Shown piece by piece: positions 17,178-24,890 of a stretch of 64,000 bases of DNA (position 1 is the first letter of the stretch; each line of letters starts with the position of its first letter). A model generated the notes under the pieces. That model made no database searches. It saw only the letters and a list, made by a program, of their open reading frames with translations, and was not told the DNA's origin. Both the position numbers and the translations under genes were made by a program. Source of the DNA: JBBPYC01 sp038200275 (GTDB lineage: Bacteria; Pseudomonadota; Gammaproteobacteria; Burkholderiales; Burkholderiaceae_C); assembly GCA_038200275.1 (NCBI GenBank), contig JBBPYC010000003.1:23960-87959 (forward strand), read 5' to 3'.

Positions 17178-18266
17178 TTGAGCAACATGGATGACTTTGT
17201 CGGCACGCGCGCGGTAGCGGCCGAACATGCGATCGATCCGGCGGTGCTGAGCGGCTGGATGCAGCAACACGTGGAGGGCTTTGCCGGCCCGCTGCAAATC
17301 GAGATGTTCAAGGGCGGGCAGTCAAACCCGACCTACCAACTCGTCACGCCAGGCGCGAGCTATGTGCTGCGTTCCAAGCCGGGGCCGGTTGCCAAGCTGT
17401 TGCCCTCGGCACACGCGATCGAGCGCGAATTCAAAGTCATGAGCGGCCTGCAGGACACCCCCGTTCCGGTGCCGCGCATGATCGCGCTGTGCGAGGACGA
17501 AGCGCTGATCGGCCGGGCTTTCTACGTGATGGAATGCGTGCAGGGTCGGGTCCTGTGGGACCAGTCGCTGCCCGGCATGACGCACGCCCAACGCGCCGAC
17601 ATTTATGACGAAATGAACCGTGTGATCGCTGCATTGCACAGCGTCGATTACGCGGCGCGCGGTTTAAGTGATTACGGCCGGCCTGGCAACTACTTCACGC
17701 GCCAGATCGCTCGCTGGAGCAAGCAGTATCAGGCGTCGGTTTTGCAGCCGATTCCCGAGATGGACAGATTGATTCAGTGGCTGCCGCAGCATATTCCCCC
17801 GGCCGCCGCGGACGAATCGCTATCCAGCATCGTGCACGGTGACTTCCGGCTCGACAACCTGATGTTTCATCCGACCGAGCCGAAAGTGCTTGCGGTGCTT
17901 GACTGGGAGCTGTCCACGCTCGGCCATCCGCTGGCGGACTTCAGCTACCACTGCATGAGCTGGCACATCCCGCCCGGCGCTTTTCGCGGCATCGGCGGGC
18001 TTGATCTCGCGGCCTTGGGCATTCCTTCCGAGGCCGATTACATCCGGCGTTATTGCGACCGCACCGGCTTCACCACACCAGACGCCTTGGCGACCGACTG
18101 GAACTTCTATTTGGCCTACAACATGTTCCGGCTGGCGGCGATCCTGCAAGGGATCGCCAAACGCGTGGAAGCCGGCACTGCGTCGAGCGCGCAAGCGGTC
18201 AGCGCTGGCAGCCGGGCCGATCAGCTTGCACAGATCGCGTGGGGCTTCGCCGAACGCGCGAACTGA
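17178..18266 (+). CDS. APH-family phosphotransferase linked to acyl-CoA dehydrogenase
   Basis: A 362-residue aminoglycoside-phosphotransferase-fold protein. Seen: FKGGQSNPTYQL (nucleotide loop), YVLRSKPGP (ATP lysine), the catalytic VHGDFRLDNLMFH and metal-binding LDWELSTLGHPLADF. Family knowledge: this subgroup resembles the kinase domain of ACAD10/ACAD11, which phosphorylates 4-hydroxyacyl-CoAs for catabolism; it is not a resistance gene. The start is TTG 17178 because AAGGGGAG lies 7 nt before it; ATG 17187 is too far. The acyl-CoA dehydrogenase gene 60 bp downstream matches the ACAD11 pairing. Confidence 0.9.
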   Translation: MSNMDDFVGTRAVAAEHAIDPAVLSGWMQQHVEGFAGPLQIEMFKGGQSNPTYQLVTPGASYVLRSKPGPVAKLLPSAHAIEREFKVMSGLQDTPVPVPRMIALCEDEALIGRAFYVMECVQGRVLWDQSLPGMTHAQRADIYDEMNRVIAALHSVDYAARGLSDYGRPGNYFTRQIARWSKQYQASVLQPIPEMDRLIQWLPQHIPPAAADESLSSIVHGDFRLDNLMFHPTEPKVLAVLDWELSTLGHPLADFSYHCMSWHIPPGAFRGIGGLDLAALGIPSEADYIRRYCDRTGFTTPDALATDWNFYLAYNMFRLAAILQGIAKRVEAGTASSAQAVSAGSRADQLAQIAWGFAERAN

Positions 18267-18326
18267 TTGCGAACCGCTTCTTCTTTTTTTTAGACAACGA
18301 ACCCAAATCCCAAGGAGACCCTTCTC

Positions 18327-19601
18327 ATGGACTTTGAATATTCCGCCAAGACACAGGAACTGCAAACGCGCGTGCGCCAGTTCATGGACGAAAACGTCTA
18401 CCCGAACGAGCAGGCTGTGCGCGACGAGATGGACGCCAACACCAAGGCGGGCAAACGCTGGACGCCGCTCGAGACCATCAACAAGCAGAAAAAGAAAGCC
18501 AAGGCCGCGGGGCTGTGGAATCTGTTTTTGCCGGTCGACAGCGCGCATGCCAGTGGCTACGACGGCGCCGGTCTCACAAACCAGGAATACGCACCGCTGG
18601 CAGAGATCATGGGCCGTGTGCCGTGGGCCAGCGAAGTCTTCAACTGCTCCGCGCCCGATACCGGCAACATGGAGACGATTGCGCGCTACGGCGACGAAGA
18701 ACACAAGAAACGCTGGCTCAAACCCCTGCTCGAAGGCGAGATTCGCTCGGCGTTTGCAATGACCGAGCCCGACGTCGCGTCGAGTGATGCGACCAACATC
18801 GCCACCCGCATCACGAAGGACGGTGACGACTATGTGGTCAGCGGCCACAAGTGGTGGATCTCCGGCGCGGCCGACCCGCGCTGCGCGGTCTACATCGTGA
18901 TGGGCAAGACCGATCCCGAAGCCCCGCGCCATTCGCAGCAGAGCATGATCCTGGTGCCAGCGGACGCCAAAGGCGTGCGTGTGGTGCGGCCGCTCAATGT
19001 GCTCGGCTATGACGATGCGCCGCATGGCCACGTCGAGATGTATTTCGACAACGTGCGTGTGCCCGCGTCGAGCATCCTGCTCGGTGAAGGCCGCGGCTTC
19101 GAAATCGCGCAAGGCCGGCTTGGCCCGGGCCGTGTCCACCACTGCATGCGGCTGATCGGCGTGGCCGAGCGCGCGCTCGAATTGATGTGCAAGCGCGCCT
19201 CGTCGCGCGTGGCGTTTGGCAAGACCGTGGCGCAGCAGACCGTGACGCAGGAACGCATTGCCGAGGCGCGCTGCATGATCGACCAGGCCCGGTTGCTCAC
19301 GCTCAAGACCGCGTGGTTGATGGACAAGGCCGGCAACAAGGTCGCAAAAAACGAGATCGCGATGATCAAGGTGATTGCGCCTTCGATGGCCTGTCAGGTG
19401 ATCGACTGGGCGATGCAGGTGCACGGCGGCGGCGGCATGTGCGACGACTTCCCGCTCGCCTACGCTTATGCCCATGCGCGCACGCTGCGCTTTGCTGACG
19501 GGCCGGACGAAGTGCATCGCAACGCAATCGCCAAGCTCGAACTCGGCAAGTACGCGGATCGTCCGAGCGAGGTTGAGATGCCGATTACGCGGGGCAGTTG
19601 A
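18327..19601 (+). CDS. Acyl-CoA dehydrogenase (ACAD10/11-like)
   Basis: A 424-residue FAD-dependent acyl-CoA dehydrogenase. Motifs: FAMTEPDVASSDATNI (FAD/substrate segment), GHKWWISGAADPRC, RLGPGRVHHCMRLIGVAE, and the C-terminal QVHGGGGMCDDFPLAYAYA with the FAD-binding glycine run. A strong AAGGAG precedes ATG 18327. With the kinase upstream it reconstitutes the two activities fused in animal ACAD11, suggesting use of 4-hydroxy acids (family inference). Neighbouring hydratase and dehydrogenase genes would supply later beta-oxidation steps. Confidence 0.95.
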   Translation: MDFEYSAKTQELQTRVRQFMDENVYPNEQAVRDEMDANTKAGKRWTPLETINKQKKKAKAAGLWNLFLPVDSAHASGYDGAGLTNQEYAPLAEIMGRVPWASEVFNCSAPDTGNMETIARYGDEEHKKRWLKPLLEGEIRSAFAMTEPDVASSDATNIATRITKDGDDYVVSGHKWWISGAADPRCAVYIVMGKTDPEAPRHSQQSMILVPADAKGVRVVRPLNVLGYDDAPHGHVEMYFDNVRVPASSILLGEGRGFEIAQGRLGPGRVHHCMRLIGVAERALELMCKRASSRVAFGKTVAQQTVTQERIAEARCMIDQARLLTLKTAWLMDKAGNKVAKNEIAMIKVIAPSMACQVIDWAMQVHGGGGMCDDFPLAYAYAHARTLRFADGPDEVHRNAIAKLELGKYADRPSEVEMPITRGS

Positions 19602-19623
19602 GCCGCAGGCAATTTGCCTCGGC
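19602..19623. terminator. Hairpin between convergent genes
   Basis: GCCG-c-AGGC around AATTT, then GCCT-CGGC: an imperfect stem right after the acyl-CoA dehydrogenase stop and before the convergent transporter's 3' end. Without a T-run it is only a possible bidirectional terminator. Confidence 0.35.
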
Positions 19624-19644
19624 CACGGCACCGGATGCAGCAAC

Positions 19645-20721
19645 CTACCGGTGCTCGTGCCGGTGGTGTGCATCCGGGTAGTGCGGATGCTCGTGCACGA
19701 GAGCTTCGTGCCGATGCGGATGTGCGTGACGAACGCCTGGGGCGACGTGTTCGCTGGTAGCGTGGCCGTGGTCGTGGTGCGCGTCGCCTGTGCTGTGGGT
19801 GTGCACGTGGTCATGCGCCGTCGGTTCGTGCCGGTGGCCATGCGAATGACGCTCGGCCAGATGCAGTGCCACGCCGGTCGCCATAAGCGCACCAGCGGCT
19901 AGTAGCGGCAAACCGACCGGTTCGCCCAACAGCAGCACTGCAAGTGCAGCACCAAAGAAAGGCGCCACGGAGAAATATGCGCCTGCCCGCGCAACCCCGA
20001 GTTCACGCAGTCCGACGATGAACAGCGCAAGGCTTGCGCCGTAGCTTGCCAAGCCCAACAGCGCGCCCAGGGCCACGGCGCCTGCGCCCGGCCACTGCGC
20101 GTCTGCCACCCACAGCGCCAACAGCAGATTCACGCTGCCCGCAGCAAGCCCCTTGACCATGGCCAGCCAGACGGGATCGGCCAGCGCCACCTTGCGCATC
20201 AGGTTGTTGTCAACGGCCCAAGCCAGGCACGCACCGAGGACCGCCACGCTGGGCCACAGCGTGCTGCCTTGACCAGCAGACGCATCGGTCGGCGCCCAGA
20301 CCAGCACCACTCCGCCGGCAACGATCGCCAGCATGCCAAGCGCCACCCGCCGATCGACGCTCTCACGAAACAGCCCCCAGGCAAGCAGCGCAGTCAGCAG
20401 CGCCTCGGCATTCAGCAGCAACGACGCCCGCGACGCCGTCAGCTGCGACAACCCCAGCATCAGTAACACGGGCCCGACCAGGCCACCGCTCACCACGGCG
20501 CCGACCAGCCACCACCGCTCCGCCCATGGAAGCCGGACAGGCGGCGACGCACGCAGAAGCCGCCACAGCCACAAGCCGATACCGGAGCCCAAGTACAACA
20601 GCCCCGCCAGCAGCCAGGCATCGATGCGCGCGAGCAGCAACTTGGCCAGCGGCGCGCTGGCGCCGAACAACAGTGCTGCGAGCAGTCCAGCCGCAATGCC
20701 GGGATGCAGAGACCACTTCAT
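19645..20721 (-). CDS. EamA/DMT transporter with His-rich cytoplasmic tail
   Basis: A 358-residue inner-membrane protein with ten hydrophobic segments in two EamA repeats (about 1-145 and 155-290). After VALHLAERHSHGHRHEP the last roughly 65 residues are packed with His (about 22), Asp and Glu in HxH spacing. Drug/metabolite transporters export amino acids, nucleotides or other small molecules. The tail resembles metal-binding tails of zinc or nickel proteins, so metal sensing or transport is a hypothesis. I recall similar tails in other Burkholderiales EamA proteins, so it is probably a conserved subfamily trait. It follows the LD-carboxypeptidase gene by 15 bp. Confidence 0.9.
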   Translation of the reverse strand: MKWSLHPGIAAGLLAALLFGASAPLAKLLLARIDAWLLAGLLYLGSGIGLWLWRLLRASPPVRLPWAERWWLVGAVVSGGLVGPVLLMLGLSQLTASRASLLLNAEALLTALLAWGLFRESVDRRVALGMLAIVAGGVVLVWAPTDASAGQGSTLWPSVAVLGACLAWAVDNNLMRKVALADPVWLAMVKGLAAGSVNLLLALWVADAQWPGAGAVALGALLGLASYGASLALFIVGLRELGVARAGAYFSVAPFFGAALAVLLLGEPVGLPLLAAGALMATGVALHLAERHSHGHRHEPTAHDHVHTHSTGDAHHDHGHATSEHVAPGVRHAHPHRHEALVHEHPHYPDAHHRHEHR

Positions 20722-20736
20722 CGCTGCTGCGCCGCG

Positions 20737-21723
20737 TCAGTGCAGGTGGCCCCAGTAGATCAGCGCATCGCGCGCTTCCACCGCGAACGTGACCTTCGCG
20801 CCGATTGGCAACAGCACCTTGGTCGGCACGTGCCCGAACGGCAGGCCCGTGAATATCGGAACTCGCGTTTGCGAACGCAGCCACTTGACGACTGCCCGCA
20901 AGTTGAAGCCGCGATCATGCGGCACCGGCTTGCCGCCGGTGAACGCGCCGAGCACCAGCGCCTGCTGCTGCGCGATCACGCCCGCATGCAGCAGTTGCGT
21001 GAGCATGCGTTCGATGCGAAACGGATGCTCGTTTACATCCTCCAGAAACAGCACACCGCCTTGTGGCGTGGGCAGAAACGGCGTGCCGATGAGCGAGGTC
21101 AGCACCGCCAGATTGCCCCCCCAAAGCACGGCATCCTCAATACAAAAAGAGGCGCCGGCGTTGGTGCCATCTTCACTTTCAGCTCTCTTTTTTGAATCCT
21201 CGACGTTGGCATCGTGCGGTGTCAAGTCGTCCTTGCCGCAACGCCAGCCCGCCCCCTCCCCTTGCCCAAGCAGCAAGTCGTTGAAGCAGGCGAGCATGAT
21301 TTCGTCGGCCCCGGCGTCTGCACCGAAGTCCTCGCCAAGCGCCGGGCCGGCCCAGCTCGTCGCGCCGGTTTGCGCAAGCAACCCGCACTGCAGCGCGGTG
21401 AAGTCGCTCAGACCCACCCAATGCGTGCCTTGCGCGACCGACTTTTCAAGGGCGCGCCAGTCGATCCGCGGCAGGATGCGCGTCAAGCCGTAGCCCCCGC
21501 GTGTGGTCAGTGCGACGTCGGCGCCGCTGGCGGCTGCACGCGCGATTGAAGCGAGACGAGTCGCGTCATCGCCTGCGAAGCGTTGATGGCTTTTCAACGC
21601 GGCGGGATCGATCTCAACTTCAGTGCCAAGCGCCTTCAGACACGCCACGCCACGCCGAAACGCAGCGCGGTCGCGTACCGCGCCGGAAGGGGAATAAACG
21701 TAGATGTGTCGGGGGGGTGTCAC
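20737..21723 (-). CDS. ldcA: LD-carboxypeptidase (S66, LdcA/MccF family)
   Basis: A 328-residue serine peptidase that removes the terminal D-Ala from muropeptides during cell-wall recycling. The catalytic set is visible: Ser106 in GLSDFTALQ, Glu228 in FLEDVNE and His298 in GHVPTKVLLPIG; TTRGGYGLTRILP is also typical. It starts at GTG 21723, overlapping the tadA stop in GTGA, so translation is coupled. Residues about 175-195 (SKKRAESEDGTNAGASF) look like an insertion and coincide with a dispersed-repeat copy (21139-21196), in the surface region between the two lobes. LdcA rather than MccF (microcin immunity) is favoured because there is no microcin context. Confidence 0.9.
   Translation of the reverse strand: MTPPRHIYVYSPSGAVRDRAAFRRGVACLKALGTEVEIDPAALKSHQRFAGDDATRLASIARAAASGADVALTTRGGYGLTRILPRIDWRALEKSVAQGTHWVGLSDFTALQCGLLAQTGATSWAGPALGEDFGADAGADEIMLACFNDLLLGQGEGAGWRCGKDDLTPHDANVEDSKKRAESEDGTNAGASFCIEDAVLWGGNLAVLTSLIGTPFLPTPQGGVLFLEDVNEHPFRIERMLTQLLHAGVIAQQQALVLGAFTGGKPVPHDRGFNLRAVVKWLRSQTRVPIFTGLPFGHVPTKVLLPIGAKVTFAVEARDALIYWGHLH
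21139..21196 (-). repeat. Dispersed repeat, copy C (inside ldcA)
   Basis: On the minus strand: CAAAAAAGAGAGCTGAAAG, a middle part ending CGCCGGCGCC, then TCTTTTTGTATTG. The AGCTG, GCGCC and T-run elements come in the same order and spacing as in other copies; the first GCTA arm has decayed. It is in frame within ldcA and encodes a low-complexity charged stretch. Confidence 0.5.
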
Positions 21724-22967
21724 CGGGTGAAGTATCCCACTGCGGCTTGCGCAATGGCTTCCGGTGGAGCGGTGGAAAGCGCAGGCGACTCGGGCGGAAC
21801 AGGGTCGGCGATCGCCGTTGCGAGCCGGTAGGCCGCCGCGGTGCCGAATTCAACCCATCGCGCGTCGAGTGCAATCATCGTTCTGCCTTGCCACCGATCG
21901 CGCCAGAAGGCAGCGAGCGCAGCGCGGTCGACAGCAGCCTCGAACTGCAGCTGCCCCAACTGCCGCGGTCCCGCACGATGGCCCGCATCGGGGAACGGCG
22001 CTGCTTGCGCAGCGGCATCGCCAGCGAGCTGCCCGAGGTCGGCGACCAGCACGCCGCGATAGCGCGCTGGTGCAAGCGGCGGCAGGCTCAGGCCAGGCGA
22101 CGGTTGCGCACTCGGCAGCACGAGCACCACGTCGTGCAAGTCAAGTCGGTCGATCCACTGGCTCAACACATCCCGATGCCAGTCGAAGGTGTGCAAGGCC
22201 GCCTTCTTCGGCTTGTCGCTCCTGCCAAAGCCGATCAAGTCGACCGCGAGCACACGGTGCCCGGCCGCAAGCCAGACTGCGATGTGACGGCGCCACAAGT
22301 AACTCCAGCCGTTCACATCGTGCAGACAGACCCATGTCAGGGGTGCACCTGGTGGTCCCTCGTCGAGATGGTGCATTCGCAGGCCGGCCAGTGCCGGCAG
22401 ATCGTTTCGGTAGCGCGGCGGCCAAGGCCAGTCCGGCAAGCCAGTAAAAACTCCATCTGGTGTGCGCAGCGCATCCTCGCGCAGACGCTGCACGGTGGGC
22501 AATGCGGCGCGCTGCGCTTCGCGGCGCTGCTGAAAAAAGGTTTGCAGCAAGCGTTGAGATTCCTCTGCCAGCACGCCGCCGCTGCAGGTGGTGTGCGAAT
22601 TCAACCGAGGCTGCGCAAACAGGTCAAGCACGCTGCCTGCTGCGCCGCTTTTCGGTTCCGCCGCCCCGAACACCACGCGTGCCAGCCGCGCCTGAAGCAC
22701 CGCGCCAACACACATCGTACAGGGCTCAAGCGTCACGAACAGCTCGCAGCCGTCGAGCCGGTAGTTGCCGAGCTGCTGCGCTGCAGCACGCAATGCAACG
22801 ACCTCGGCGTGTGCCGTCGGATCATGAGAGGCAATCGGCGCGTTGCGACCTCGCCCGATCACGCGGCCCTGCTGCAGCACAACGGCACCCACGGGCACTT
22901 CACCGGCAGCGGCTGCAGCGCGTGCTTCCTGCAGCGCGAGCGCCATTGCTTGTTGATCCGTCAGCAA
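21720..22967 (-). CDS. tadA: tRNA adenosine-34 deaminase TadA fused to a degenerate alpha/beta-hydrolase domain
   Basis: A 415-residue fusion. Residues 1-150 are TadA, which makes inosine-34 in tRNA-Arg(ACG): zinc and catalytic residues in HAE (53-55) and PCTMC (82-86), with the usual EVPVGAVV start. Residues about 165-415 resemble haloalkane-dehalogenase-type hydrolases (LHDVNGWSYLWRR, VLAVDLIGFGRSDKP). Where the nucleophile elbow should follow strand beta5, the sequence reads VVLVLPSAQPSPG, without a G-x-nucleophile-x-G. The second domain is therefore probably non-catalytic. E. coli TadA is about 167 aa. I recall long TadA annotations in Burkholderiales, so the fusion is probably lineage-wide. 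The stop overlaps the ldcA start. Confidence 0.92.
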   Translation of the reverse strand: MLTDQQAMALALQEARAAAAAGEVPVGAVVLQQGRVIGRGRNAPIASHDPTAHAEVVALRAAAQQLGNYRLDGCELFVTLEPCTMCVGAVLQARLARVVFGAAEPKSGAAGSVLDLFAQPRLNSHTTCSGGVLAEESQRLLQTFFQQRREAQRAALPTVQRLREDALRTPDGVFTGLPDWPWPPRYRNDLPALAGLRMHHLDEGPPGAPLTWVCLHDVNGWSYLWRRHIAVWLAAGHRVLAVDLIGFGRSDKPKKAALHTFDWHRDVLSQWIDRLDLHDVVLVLPSAQPSPGLSLPPLAPARYRGVLVADLGQLAGDAAAQAAPFPDAGHRAGPRQLGQLQFEAAVDRAALAAFWRDRWQGRTMIALDARWVEFGTAAAYRLATAIADPVPPESPALSTAPPEAIAQAAVGYFTR

Positions 22968-23018
22968 CGTTGGCGCTTCGATTGATACGCTCTCAAGGGG
23001 CCGCGGGCCGACCGCGAT

Positions 23019-23249
23019 TTACTTCGCATCTCCCTCCAGGGGCCGGGCGGTCTGCAGGGCTGCATCCAGCGCCTGCTGGTACTGAGCAGGCAGGTTCGCT
23101 GCCGGTGAGCTTATGACGGGCAATGACGTCCCCGGCGCCGACACGCCCAGCGTGGGTGACGCACGCAGACTGGACAACTGCCGATTTGCAATCGCGCCAA
23201 GCACGGCCAGCACGAGCACCAGACCGATGACGGAGAACCAGCCACGCAT
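23019..23249 (-). CDS. Small membrane-anchored protein, unknown function
   Basis: A 76-residue protein starting MRGWFSVIGLVLVLAVLGAI, a single transmembrane or signal-anchor segment (residues 3-21), followed by a polar 55-residue part rich in Ala, Pro and Gln. No recognised domain. It is the first gene of a same-strand run with tadA and ldcA, 51 bp upstream of tadA. Gene-like composition and membrane anchor support it, but no homologue is identified. Confidence 0.6.
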   Translation of the reverse strand: MRGWFSVIGLVLVLAVLGAIANRQLSSLRASPTLGVSAPGTSLPVISSPAANLPAQYQQALDAALQTARPLEGDAK

Positions 23250-23716
23250 ACGAAAAGCTCCTGCAAGATCCTGTCGACAGGACCACCCGGCCGACCTGGG
23301 GATGATTTTGCGCTGCCAAATCGGCTACCACCCGTTGCAACAATTGCAGCGTAGAGGCGAAAGCACGCAGTTTTGCCCGCGAGAGCTCGCGCTGCAAGCC
23401 GTGGGTGCGCACCAAAACATGGTTTGGTAGGCGTTCGATTGCCAAGCGCATCCAAACCTGTAGGACTACCGCGCGTTAGCCGCATGGGTTGGCGCAATGG
23501 GGCTGGATCGCCATTAGCATAAGTTGCTTCGAACGCATCGCAGACCGACCCGTCGGACTTCGATGTGGGAATTCCGAAGGCGTCTGTGACGACGGTTGCC
23601 TTCGCAACAGTCCGCTGCAGCCAGCCATTCAAGGCAGGCCGACGCGCTTGCAAGTTAGCGCACTTGCAGGTCTTAAGGGCCCAGCCTTACCGATGAACCG
23701 CAAGGGAGAAATATTC
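23250..23716. other. Intergenic region with an inverted repeat
   Basis: 467 bp between divergent genes with no convincing ORF or RNA gene. One imperfect inverted repeat stands out: CTTGCAAGT (23647-23655), spacer TAGCGC, ACTTGCAGG (23662-23670), 47 bp before the downstream start codon. It could be an operator or the base of the leader; no clear -35/-10 pair was found. Confidence 0.4.
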
Positions 23717-24736
23717 ATGAAGAAAACGCAAATCGCCGCATTCATCGCTGCCACAGCAATCGCGGGCACCTTGCATGCACAGACCCCGACCGCCGGCGCC
23801 ATGCCGACTGCTGGCAATGCAGCTGCCTCGATGACTGCTCAGCAACCTATTGAGCAGGTCGTGCAGTGGCTCGAGCAGGCGGAAGCTGCCATGCGCAATA
23901 ACGACCAAGCAACTGCGTCGCAGTTGCTCGAGCGCTCGGCTACCCAAGTCGATCAGCAGTTGCAGCAAGCCAACGGCGACCGCAAGCAGAGCTTGATGGT
24001 GTTGCAGCAAAAGATTGCTGAAGCCCGTCAGGCGGTCGGTGCAAAAGATCCACAGGGCGTAACGCGACTGACACAGGCGCGCGAGCAAAGCTCAAGTTTC
24101 CAAGCCGATGCGCGGGCCCAGCTGCAGATCGACGTGCCAAAGCCGCAGGTCAGTGTGCAGCAAGCCAACCCAACGGTGCGCGTGCAGCAGGCAGCACCAC
24201 AAGTGCAGGTGGACCCAGGCCGCCCGACCATCGAAGTCAATCAGGCGGCACCGCAAGTGCGCGTGCAGATGCAGCAGCCGATCATCACGATCGACATGCC
24301 GCGACCCACCATCACGGTGTCGATGCCGGATCCGAAGGTGGCCGTGTCGATGCAGCAACCGAAGGTGACGGTCGACCAAGCACAGCCTACGGTGCGTGTC
24401 GAGCAAGGCCAGCCTCAGGTGCGTCTGAACGAGACCGCCCAGCCCACGGGTTTGATGGCGCAACCCGCGGCGCCTGCCCAGGTGACGGTCGCACCAGGTC
24501 AGCCGAAGGTTGAAGTCACGCAGCAGGATGCACAGGTCAAAGTGACACCCCAGCAGCCGATCGTCAACTACAAGGCAGCCGAGCCTGTGGTGAACGTGAC
24601 GAACGCAGGCGAAGCGAAGGTTCAGTTCAACCAGACCGGCGAGCCCAAGGTCACGATTCGTCAGATGAACGCGGAAGAAACGCTTCGTGCAGCGTCGACG
24701 GCCCCGCCGGCAACGGCAGCCAGCGCTCCGAAGTGA
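23717..24736 (+). CDS. Exported nonapeptide-repeat protein, unknown function
   Basis: A 339-residue protein. ATG 23717 is set by AAGGGAGAA 6 nt upstream. A signal peptide (residues 1-21, cleavage after LHA) is followed by a Gln-rich, probably helical part (about 40-135). Residues 142-240 are eleven gapless 9-residue repeats of pattern x-P-x-(V/I)-x-(V/I/L)-x-x-x, for example NPTVRVQQA and RPTITVSMP. After a 12-residue linker, six more occur at 253-317, with one irregular 11-residue unit among them. Alternating beta-branched residues every nine suggest a beta-solenoid or a strand-turn fibre (inference). Ala/Pro-rich end. Periplasmic or surface location is likely; function unknown. It ends 62 bp before a strong terminator. 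Confidence 0.88.
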   Translation: MKKTQIAAFIAATAIAGTLHAQTPTAGAMPTAGNAAASMTAQQPIEQVVQWLEQAEAAMRNNDQATASQLLERSATQVDQQLQQANGDRKQSLMVLQQKIAEARQAVGAKDPQGVTRLTQAREQSSSFQADARAQLQIDVPKPQVSVQQANPTVRVQQAAPQVQVDPGRPTIEVNQAAPQVRVQMQQPIITIDMPRPTITVSMPDPKVAVSMQQPKVTVDQAQPTVRVEQGQPQVRLNETAQPTGLMAQPAAPAQVTVAPGQPKVEVTQQDAQVKVTPQQPIVNYKAAEPVVNVTNAGEAKVQFNQTGEPKVTIRQMNAEETLRAASTAPPATAASAPK

Positions 24737-24756
24737 AAAACTCGCGCAAGTGTAAA

Positions 24757-24790
24757 TAGCTTGCGCTTCAGCCTAGGCTGAGCGCATGGC
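24757..24790 (+). repeat. Dispersed repeat, copy D (partial)
   Basis: ATAGCTTGCGCTTCAGCC, then TA, then GGCTGAGCGCATGGCC. This is the central part of the repeat (TAGC, GCGCTT, GCGC) and folds as a hairpin: GCGCTTCAGCC (24763-24773) with GGCTGAGCGC (24776-24785). It lies 20 bp after the upstream stop codon. Confidence 0.5.
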
Positions 24791-24798
24791 CGTTCGAC

Positions 24799-24842
24799 TG
24801 GCCGGCTGTGGGTGGATCATTCCACTTACAGCCGGCCTTTTT
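24799..24842 (+). terminator. Strong intrinsic terminator
   Basis: GGCCGGCTGT (24799-24808) pairs perfectly with ACAGCCGGCC (24827-24836). An inner GTGG/CCAC stem (24811-24814 and 24821-24824) sits in the loop, and six Ts follow. It ends transcription of the nonapeptide-repeat gene; the convergent guaA gene ends 48 bp further on. Confidence 0.9.
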
Positions 24843-24890
24843 CGTGCGCATACGGTTGGAGCCACGCCGCGAGCGTGGCAAGGCACCTCC

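Noticed and set aside
17178..18266. Aminoglycoside resistance gene
   Set aside because: The fold is shared, but sequence motifs and the adjacent acyl-CoA dehydrogenase place it in the ACAD10/11-like catabolic kinase group.
17820..19892. A 690-codon open frame on the minus strand
   Set aside because: It covers the kinase and acyl-CoA dehydrogenase genes on the other strand and shows no family motif; an antisense shadow.
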